From positions 5,456,001-5,520,000 of the forward strand of contig NZ_CP094357.1 in NCBI RefSeq assembly GCF_014779555.2: DNA of 64,000 bases. The letters run 5' to 3'. This stretch comes from Lysobacter capsici (GTDB lineage Bacteria > Pseudomonadota > Gammaproteobacteria > Xanthomonadales > Xanthomonadaceae). The notes under the pieces are model-generated. The model did not search any database and was not told the origin of the DNA. It was given only the letters and a program-made list of their open reading frames with translations. Position 1 is the stretch's first letter, and each line of letters starts with the position of its first letter. Position numbers and translations under genes: made by a program. Shown here piece by piece: positions 8,893 to 16,500 of this stretch.

Positions 8893-9441
8893 ATGCACGC
8901 GATACATCGCACGCTGCTGATTCCGATTACTGTTTTCGTTGCCGTTTGCTTGTGGCTCGCTCCCACCTCAACCATCGCGCAGAACCTCTGGCGAGAGGCG
9001 AAGATCGGCATGCCGCTGGAGGCGATTCGGGAGCAGTTCCCTGGCGCGACTCCACCCCTGAGGCCCACAAAACTACGCGATGGAAGCCAAGAAGCATTGC
9101 GCCTGTCTGGAGTTTCGGTTGAAGATCACACCTTCGATGCGATGTTCTTCTTCAAGAACAAAAAGCTCGTTCAGATCAATTTAGAGCTTCAAGAGAAGGG
9201 CACTGCCGTCTTTGGTCTACAGACCTCTCGAGGTATCAGGTCCGCGTTCGAATCGAAGTACGGCCCACCCGACGATGAGCAAGACTATAAGGGCCCTACG
9301 GGACCGGCGTTGTTGCAATTGGTCTCTTGGCGATCAGGACGCACGCTGATCACCCTGTCCTATGCGACTGCCGCCGGGAAACTGCAACTACTGAACATTG
9401 CGTACCGACTCGTGCCTGGTGGTAGAAAAGACGACATCTAA
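8893..9441 (+). CDS. Exported 182-aa protein of unknown function
   Basis: The ATG at 8893 begins a signal peptide or N-terminal anchor (HRTLLIPITVFVAVCLWLAP, cleavage near TIAQN at about residue 30). The mature part starts with 'WREAKIGMPLEAIREQFPGA', like the 'iGmt..eV...fG' opening of SmpA/BamE-type folds, followed by a compact alpha/beta region. It faces the XRE gene across candidate operators and may be under its control. The following 117-aa gene is 55 bp downstream on the same strand. No enzymatic role can be assigned. Confidence 0.68.
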   Translation: MHAIHRTLLIPITVFVAVCLWLAPTSTIAQNLWREAKIGMPLEAIREQFPGATPPLRPTKLRDGSQEALRLSGVSVEDHTFDAMFFFKNKKLVQINLELQEKGTAVFGLQTSRGIRSAFESKYGPPDDEQDYKGPTGPALLQLVSWRSGRTLITLSYATAAGKLQLLNIAYRLVPGGRKDDI

Positions 9442-9496
9442 GCCTACAGAACAAGTTTCATCGATCTTCCGAGCAACACTCATTCGGGAGGCGCAC

Positions 9497-9850
9497 ATGC
9501 CTGAACTGAACACGAAAATGCTTTTGCGCTGGCACGAATTGGGGCCACGGGAACAGATGGTTTGGGCAGCTGTATTTGCGCAGGCCGATGAAGAGCCAGT
9601 CTCCGCGGCCCATGCCGCCGACGAAACAGTCTTGTCATTGCGAGCGTTGGCGATCGATGGTGAAGCTCGCGCACCGGAGTACGATCTGGCCAAGCTAGGA
9701 CTAAACATTGACCGCGAGGCGTTTGATCCGTGGTACCGCATCGCATACCAAATCACTTATCCCCGGGACTATTCGGGCCTCGGATTGACGGAGAGTGCCT
9801 GCGCAGCGGCGTATGAGCGCTATCGACTATCGAGGGCAGATTTCTACTAG
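9497..9850 (+). CDS. Hypothetical 117-aa protein
   Basis: The ATG at 9497 has GGGAGG at 9486-9491 and gives a 117-aa soluble, acidic protein (MPELNTKMLLRWHELGPRE...). It is helix-rich, with an N-terminal Trp/Arg segment and a Tyr-rich C-terminus. The frame is open further upstream, but the ribosome binding site fixes the start. It lies 55 bp after the exported 182-aa gene and may be co-transcribed. I do not recognise the family. Confidence 0.65.
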   Translation: MPELNTKMLLRWHELGPREQMVWAAVFAQADEEPVSAAHAADETVLSLRALAIDGEARAPEYDLAKLGLNIDREAFDPWYRIAYQITYPRDYSGLGLTESACAAAYERYRLSRADFY

Positions 9851-9989
9851 TTGTGCGCTCATTTCGCGGACAGTGGCGCGATCCCTGCGAGCAGGACGAT
9901 TTCAAAGCTGACATGCTCCGCATGAGACATACCCACTTAACGCATCCATGTTGAGCGACGATCTCGAACACTGCTCATAAAACCATTGA

Positions 9990-10211
9990 ATGGTTCCGCG
10001 AACCGGGGCAGACCTACCTTCCCCTACCAAGTTCGCACAGGCCCTCGAGATGGATCTATCTGTCCTGGCTAATGCATCGGGTGTACACCGAAATACGATG
10101 CGCCTGTATCCAGATGACCCTCGCACACAGCAGAGCGCGCGTCAAAAAATCTCCCCTGCCCGGCCTGATGGCAATGAGGTCGCACGGTGCGGTGGGCAAC
10201 GTCATTTGTGA
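9990..10211 (+). pseudogene. Fragment of a DUF2384/ParS-type antitoxin gene
   Basis: The translation contains 'FAQALEMDLSVLANASGVHRNTMRLYPDDPRTQQ' split over residues 15-48, which resembles the N-terminal DNA-binding part of Xre/DUF2384 antitoxins ('F...Lg....LA..a.VHRNT....P....Q..LR'). The expected toxin-binding C-terminal domain (about 60 more residues) is missing; the frame ends in unrelated sequence at 10211. No RES or other toxin gene is visible beside it. I read it as a decayed remnant. The family match is from memory. Confidence 0.4.
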
Positions 10212-10229
10212 GTCCAGGCGCAAGGAGGG

Positions 10230-10535
10230 GCGGTCTACCGAAAAATCGGCAACCCGTTTGCTGGCCCCATTTGCCCGCGGCTGCAATTGTGCAAGTGTCG
10301 CTTGCATAAATTAAGGCCGGGAGTCATGTAGCCGTTGCAGAGTCGCCAGCGGCAGCCAGGCCAATGGGCCCCAGAAGGAGCCAAAGCAATTCGCCCATAT
10401 CGCGCTGAAATGAACGCGGGGTGGGAGTCGAAAACTCGGCTGCCCGATTGGACCATCCGCCCGCGCCCGGAATTGTGAAGCAACCTGCTGCACAATTCTG
10501 GCTGGTGGCATGCAGCCGTTCAAGTGTGGTCTGCG
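10230..10535. repeat. Two diverged direct repeats, about 110 bp each, offset 190 bp
   Basis: Copy 1 (about 10230-10345) and copy 2 (about 10420-10535) share ordered blocks: GAAAAATCGGC vs GAAAACTCGGC, ACCCGTTTG vs GCCCGATTG, TGCCCGCG vs CGCCCGCG, AATTGTG in both, and CATGTAGCCGTT vs CATGCAGCCGTT. Identity is clearly below perfect, so the duplication is old or the units are dispersed repeats. No coding frame spans them. Confidence 0.5.
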
Positions 10536-10540
10536 GCCCT

Positions 10541-10668
10541 CTAGGGAACCTCTGAATAACTCGTCATTCCGGCGAAATCTGGAATCCAGCTCTTCGGCAA
10601 GTCACGGAAAAGCTGGATCCCGGCTTTCGCCGGGATGACGAGGTGAGAGCTGTTCAGAGGTTCCCTAG
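10541..10668. repeat. MITE-like palindromic element
   Basis: A 128-bp non-coding element with terminal inverted repeats CTAGGGAACCTCTGAA / TTCAGAGGTTCCCTAG. It has an inner inverted pair: TCGTCATTCCGGCGAAATC near the left and the 'TTTCGCCGGGATGACGA' block near the right. The inner pair is of the kind dispersed in Xanthomonadaceae genomes. The outer CTAG may be part of the repeat or a target duplication. No transposase is encoded, so it would be mobilised in trans. Confidence 0.7.
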
Positions 10669-10749
10669 GGGCGCTGCGCCCGCTTACGAACGATCGCCGC
10701 GGAGCAATGGAAGTGACCTCGCTTGGGCACTCCTGGCTGGAGCGTCACC

Positions 10750-11781
10750 TTGGCTGAGCCACTTTCCCTGGTTAACGCAATTCGCAAGGACGATATCGAT
10801 GCGTCATTGATCACAACCTTAAATGCGAACCTGCCCTACTACGAGGATTTCATCCTTCGGCGCCTTGCCTCGGTGGGATGCCGGAACAACGTTCTGCTGG
10901 TTGACCAGAAGCAGCTCTCATCAGCCTATTTGAGCGAAGCCACCCGTCCTCGCCGCGCAGGAATCGACTACACCATGGTGCCAATCGACGTGCAGGGCGC
11001 CTTTCATCCAAAGATCTGCCTACTCGCTGGCAAGAAGAGAGCAAGCCTGTTCGTGGGCAGCCACAACCTGACCGTTTCCGGCTTCGGGTATAACCGGGAA
11101 GTTACGAACCATCTGGAGATTCCGGGCGCAAACTGGAAGTCGGAGCCCAACCTGTTTTCACAGGCATGGGCGAGTGCAAGGGACTGGATCATGTCGATGT
11201 CGGATCGGTTGCCGTCGGCCTTGCTTGAATCCGCCTATACACTGGATAACGCATTCGGTGGCGCGCCCGGGAAAGCGGCGCCGAAGGGAGGCGCTGGATT
11301 CCTGACGCAGTTTCCCGGCGGAGAGTCATTGCTGGACCAGCTCGCGCACGGCTTCGATGAAGAAGTCAGGCAGATCACGCTCCTGGGAGTATTTTTCGAT
11401 ACCCGCGCCGAATTTCTACTCGAGCTGCTGAAGCGATGGCCGAAGAGCGAAGCCATCGTGGGTATCCACCCAGATACGGTCTGGCTCTCGCATATCCCCT
11501 CCGGCCAGACCCTTCCGGCGCAGCCATCACAGGTCATTGAGGCGGAACGTTGGTTCGATAAGCATAGGGCAATCGCACATCGATTGTCGGGCATGGCGGA
11601 TGATCATTTGTCGTCCGTCTCTGGACCGATATTCCTTGGCGATATCGTGCACGCTCCGCCGCGAGTTAGCTTTCCAACAATCGCTGTTGATAGCGACGGC
11701 AACTACGTTTCCGTTGTCGAGGAAGAGGGCAAAGAACTGAGGTTTCTCGCCACGCGTGTTGTAACGTTGGCTCGGATCTAG
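10750..11781 (+). CDS. Phospholipase D-like (HKD) family protein
   Basis: I chose the TTG at 10750 because GGAG ends 7 nt upstream; a longer frame from TTG 10723 lacks such a site. The product is 343 aa. Residues 86-106 hold a PLD-type active-site motif: H86-P-K88 followed by GS104-H-N106 (FHPKICLLAG...FVGSHNLT). The Asp usual four residues after the Lys is absent, and only one clear HKD copy exists, so activity may need dimerisation or be altered. PLD-family proteins include nucleases, and DISARM systems carry one as DrmC. The gene converges on the defence operon, ending 13 bp from the NERD-helicase stop, so it is probably part of the same locus although transcribed separately. Confidence 0.75.
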   Translation: MAEPLSLVNAIRKDDIDASLITTLNANLPYYEDFILRRLASVGCRNNVLLVDQKQLSSAYLSEATRPRRAGIDYTMVPIDVQGAFHPKICLLAGKKRASLFVGSHNLTVSGFGYNREVTNHLEIPGANWKSEPNLFSQAWASARDWIMSMSDRLPSALLESAYTLDNAFGGAPGKAAPKGGAGFLTQFPGGESLLDQLAHGFDEEVRQITLLGVFFDTRAEFLLELLKRWPKSEAIVGIHPDTVWLSHIPSGQTLPAQPSQVIEAERWFDKHRAIAHRLSGMADDHLSSVSGPIFLGDIVHAPPRVSFPTIAVDSDGNYVSVVEEEGKELRFLATRVVTLARI

Positions 11782-11794
11782 ATTCACCTCGCCA

Positions 11795-13567
11795 TCAACC
11801 ACTGGATCTGTGAAACGAAAGCTTAGATGTAGCTACCGTCTTGTTCTCTTGCAAACTTTGGCCAAGCCATCCGCACGTTGCCGCTGTTCCAGACACGATC
11901 AATAGAGACTTCGCTCTGCTTATCCCGACATAGAGTAACTCCTCACAGCGAGCCAAATCGATCGTATCCAGCCCCCATAGGATGACCACTGGAGACTCCA
12001 GTCCCTTGAAGCGCGGAATCGTGTCGATAAGGACGGTGTTAGCATCTCGAACACCTTCTTCGAGCCAAGCTGCCGGTTTTGGCAATGGGAGTCGCCGCAA
12101 GGTCGCGTAGTAGTCGTCCTTGCGCAATGCATCCGCAATCAGGACGGTGATGTCACCAGCGGCAACTCCCTGACGAGCAACAAAATCAACAATTCGTGCA
12201 TTGATCTTCGCGGCCTGAGCATCTCGACCAGGCGACGCGTCGAAGTGGAGTTCATCACCTTCAATATCAGGAGGGCTGACCGGCACCCCTTTGTAATGTT
12301 TGTACGCAGCCATATGGATCGGCGCGGTGTTCCGGCAGTTCGTCGTCAGCGTGAAAGGTTCACCCCGTATCGGGAATGTGCCCACCCGCGCATAGATATT
12401 CTGGTTGTCATCATAGAAGATGTACAGCGGGCTTCGCTCGTAGTCGGAAAGTAAAAGCTCCAGTGGGACCCAAAACTCCTCGCGGAAATCTTGTCCTTCA
12501 TCACACACGATTGCGTCGTAGCGGTCCGGTAGGACCTCAAGCGAATATGCAAACGCATTGGGCAGTTGTACGTCGTAGAGATCCTTGCCCGGGTATGTCA
12601 CTTTCGCTTCCGTAACGAGATCCCGACCCGACGCCTGATTTGCTCCTTCGACCTGTCGATAGCAAAGCTGATGGAAGCTCATTACCTCCAGGTTGCTTGT
12701 GCCGGAACACATGCTCGACAAGTGATCGGCCAGTTGCCTGTTGTAGCAAGTGAGTAGAGTCTTGAAGCCCTCCGAGGCGAGGCGGCGGGCTTTTTCGAGC
12801 GCCAGAACGGTCTTGCCCGTGCCGGCACCGCCGCTGACTGCGGCCCTTCGGTGACAACGTAGGAAATCAAGAACTCGCATCTGGTCCTTAGTGAGAACCA
12901 GTCTGCGAGCCTCCTGCTCTGCAAGGCGAGATGCCACAAGTGGCACCACTACGAACGACCTCGCAAATACCTCACGAACCACATCAATGCCGCGACGGCC
13001 GATGGGGGTGAAGCTGCCCGCGTCGTTTCCCCAGTAAGCGAACGCGCTGTCGATCCACGCCTTGGGCTCCTGAAGAGTCTTCGCCGAGCCGATCAGTACG
13101 GCGGGCATATCCGGGCGACTAAGTACGTTCGCGTCACCGACGTCAGGAAAGAACACCGCGTGGCCGCGAAGCACATTCCCAAGGGAGAGATCGCGCCATC
13201 GTGGATGCTCATTCAGTTTCGATCGAATCGAGTACTTGGCCCTAAGTGCCTGACCGATCGGATTGTTGATGGAGTGCTTCTGCCGGTGACGGTCCACTGA
13301 GAACCATTCGCCGTTGCCCGCGTCAAACCCCACACCACCGCCTTTCACCTCGATACACAGATAGCCGTGGTCGGGATGGCAAACAAGGAAGTCGGCTTCC
13401 CCATCCTTCGCTTGCTCCTCTTCTCGTCGCAGTATCCAACCAACTTGAAAAAAGACGACGTACTCCTGCGGAAGCTTGTCCCTCAGTGCTCGGTAGACTT
13501 TCGCCTCTGCTTGAGATGGCAAGTCATTAAGTTGCGCCTCAGAGAGATCAGGAATCATTGTTGTCAT
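11795..13567 (-). CDS. NERD-domain UvrD/Rep-like helicase
   Basis: A 590-aa protein combining an N-terminal NERD (nuclease-related) domain with a superfamily 1 helicase. NERD residues D59, E73 and K75 (ADFLVC...YLCIEVKGG) form a PD-(D/E)XK-like set. Walker A is GGAGTGKT at 246-253, and Walker B is DEGQD at 356-360. The C-terminal helicase motifs include 'RFKGLESPVVILWGLD' and 'LLYVGISRAKSLLIVSG'. The ATG at 13567 (ribosome binding site GGAAG, 6-nt spacing) overlaps the end of the upstream sacsin-like gene by 20 nt, which suggests translational coupling. It is the last gene of the defence operon. A role in unwinding and cutting foreign or damaged DNA is inferred from the domains. Confidence 0.87.
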   Translation of the reverse strand: MTTMIPDLSEAQLNDLPSQAEAKVYRALRDKLPQEYVVFFQVGWILRREEEQAKDGEADFLVCHPDHGYLCIEVKGGGVGFDAGNGEWFSVDRHRQKHSINNPIGQALRAKYSIRSKLNEHPRWRDLSLGNVLRGHAVFFPDVGDANVLSRPDMPAVLIGSAKTLQEPKAWIDSAFAYWGNDAGSFTPIGRRGIDVVREVFARSFVVVPLVASRLAEQEARRLVLTKDQMRVLDFLRCHRRAAVSGGAGTGKTVLALEKARRLASEGFKTLLTCYNRQLADHLSSMCSGTSNLEVMSFHQLCYRQVEGANQASGRDLVTEAKVTYPGKDLYDVQLPNAFAYSLEVLPDRYDAIVCDEGQDFREEFWVPLELLLSDYERSPLYIFYDDNQNIYARVGTFPIRGEPFTLTTNCRNTAPIHMAAYKHYKGVPVSPPDIEGDELHFDASPGRDAQAAKINARIVDFVARQGVAAGDITVLIADALRKDDYYATLRRLPLPKPAAWLEEGVRDANTVLIDTIPRFKGLESPVVILWGLDTIDLARCEELLYVGISRAKSLLIVSGTAATCGWLGQSLQENKTVATSKLSFHRSSG

Positions 13568-16500
13568 CGGCGTCTTCCACAATGCGCATGCGAAGCAAGT
13601 TCAGGGTCACGTTGGGCGTCGCTTGAGCCTTCCCATCAAATAAGATCGTCAGCAGCTTCGTGCTTCCACGATAAATGACATCGCAAATGGTCCCCGCCCC
13701 CATGTCTTGATGATGAATCCGCACACCAGACGCAAATAGCGCCGACGGGTCGGCTCGCTCATCCGTCACTGCGTCCCGCCAGTTTCCGTCGAACATGAAT
13801 GACGTGACTTGAGTGGCCGGACTGCGGATGGGGTGAACGCAAATGTGTTCTGGATCGGAAACAAACTCAACTACGTACAGCCAGTAGCGGTCGCCGTAGT
13901 CCTGGGCATTGCTGAATTGGAGTCGCGAAAGACCGACGCCGGTGTGGTTCCACTCACCGTTGACGCCTTTTACCTCAATAAACCGATCCTCGTCGGTAAG
14001 CGGATTGCGACTGATGATGTCGTACCCAGGATGCGTTTGTGCCATCTGCTCGGCAACACGACCCCGTTCCTTTTCGTAGGCGCACACGGCGCTGCGGGCC
14101 ATCACTTCAACGGCGAGGTTGTGCTTCAATGGATTGTTCTGATCGTCCTCTTCCGATTTTCCCTCCTGCCTCTGCCGAACATAGGAAAGCAGGCGTCGGT
14201 CCCATTGTTCTTTGTGCTTGGGACGGGATTTCTTCGCGCGCCGCTCGCCTTCACCGGGGCCTCTGTTGCTACCGACGCCACTTGCGGAGCCATTCTGTTC
14301 GGTGTCGTCTCGGCGTGAGCCGCCGGATTCCGATCCACGCCCAGGTCGCTCTGCTGACTCTCCTCCCGGCGGGCGCTCTGACGTATCGGGCTGCCGATTT
14401 CCGTGTTTACTTCCAGGAGCACCGATCTGTTCGCCAGAATCGCAATCTGATGTAGGTTCTGCCTCGGTTTCCCCCTGGCTGTCTGATCCCGTTATGCCGT
14501 CCATCTCATCGAGGTCTGGCGACGTCAGGTCTTCCATTTCTCCACTCCCAGGCTCTGCATCTAGATAGGGAATGCCGGCATCACTCAATTCGCGATGTGC
14601 TTCTTCAACCGCCATCCCAATGAGAGGACGCACACTTAGGGTCAGCTTCGAGATTTCGCTGCCTGACTCCTCGGGCATCAGTTGGTGGAACAACGCATTG
14701 AGCACGTGCGCCCAACTCCGATCTCCCACCGGGCGGGCGAGGATCAAGTACCCATCTCCGATATCGTAGAACGCCTGCGCCGAAGTGGGAGGCGCGGATG
14801 CCTGATCTCCTCCAACATGCACAGATGCCCTAATGCGGACAACGTCGTAGCTGAGAGCCTTCATCTTCGAAAGAGCGCTCCGAATCTTCGCTCTTACCGT
14901 TGTTGGTTTGTCATGGAGCAAACGGGCGAGGATGTCCATCCTATCCATCAGCTTCTCGGCGAACTGTGTTTCGTCGACTTGCGGACCATCGGCGAATTCG
15001 AGGGCAACCTTCGCGCGCTCACTTAGCCGGCTGACACCGATCTCTTCCACGAATGACCAAAGCTCAGGGACAGGTTTGCACAAGGCTTGGTCGAGTTCCC
15101 CGCCAAAGAATCCAGCATGCCACTCGCTATCTTGGAGCAAGATCTCGTCCGGATGAGTGAGCTGACCCCGCAAGTTCAAGACGGTTGGCGCCTCTTGCAG
15201 ACGTTGCAGGTCAGACGGGGTTAGCTCTTCATGTTCATGTGCGGTAGCAACGCTGGCCAGGCAGATGTCATAGACCGCGCGGTCTGGACCTGTCAGCGGC
15301 TTGGACTGTTCGAAGTACTCGCCGACGATGTCCAAAAGTATGTCAACGAAGTCGCGACCATCCGGTGCATTCTTAACTCCGATTACGTCGAAGAGCGGCT
15401 TGAAGGACTCGTAGTTTCCAGGAAGCGTGTATGCATAGCGGCCGAGTTGCTGCGGCACCCAGTACACCTGGTTGGGACGAACGAACGTCTTTTGGCTCTC
15501 GACGTAAATGCACCGTGAGCCAGCGAGTGTCGCGATGAGCGGGTCGGATCGTTGAGCTCGCTCGTTCAACACCTGATACGTCGAGACATGCGGCTGCACG
15601 CCCGCGCTGACGCAATGCTGCAGATGCTCGATGACGAGCCGGGGCTCCGGATTGATGGAAACATCAAGCTCCTCCAACAACTCGGTTTTCAGTCGTGCCG
15701 TGCTCCGGAAGTCAAGGATCTTGGCTTGGGAGCGGAAAGCGTCGGCACGGTAAGGTGCATAGAGAGAGTCTGCTGTGTGCCATTCTTCGGAATCCCCATC
15801 TGCGGGAAAACAGGCAGCCCGTTGAAGATCCGCGATGGCATCCTGAACGACCTTCTTTTCTTTCCATTCGTCGTAGTTGTCGCACAGTACGTAGAACGCC
15901 TCGCTGCTCGCACGTTTTGCATCCTCGGTCGGCAGGTACTTCTCGGCAATGGATAGCATGCGATCGACTAGGTGCCTGGCGATCGGCGATCTTCGGATTC
16001 CCAGGCTGTCGATGAATGTGAGCACTGATCGCGTATTTGGAACGCGGCTGGAGTCCAGCCAGAGGTGGTGTGCGTCTCCGAGAACCTTCACAAGGTCTTC
16101 AGTACGATGGTAAGTGTTGACGGGGCGCGACCAACCGCCATTTTGCGTAGGCACGATCGGAAGCGACCCAAGCAACCGCCGGATGGCATCGTCGTTTACA
16201 AGCGCTGGGTGATTGGCGAGCTCGTTGATGATCCGTGTGTACTTGGTTGCATCCAGCGGGCCGTCGTCGTCGAAAAACGTCGGCAACACGGCCTGCACGA
16301 ACGCCTCGATCGTCTGCGTCTGTACCGCCAGCCTTGTCGATAGGAATTCCCGGGCTGATTCGGTTAGAACGGATGTGTCCAGCAAATCCGCCTGACCGGT
16401 CGGGTCAGTGAAGTCTCCCGGCAAAAGTGCTTGCGTTGCCTTGACCAGCCCAAGGCTTGACTTCCAGATGGGCAGGCCGCGTAGCTGCTGATAAATCGTC

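Noticed and set aside
10230-10535. Integron attC sites or CRISPR array
   Set aside because: Only two diverged copies, no attC core pairs, no regular short repeats with unique spacers; no cas genes in the window.
9851-10740. Left end of the Tn7-like element
   Set aside because: I searched by eye for inverted copies of the GGCCAAAC repeats and found none here; the boundary is left open.
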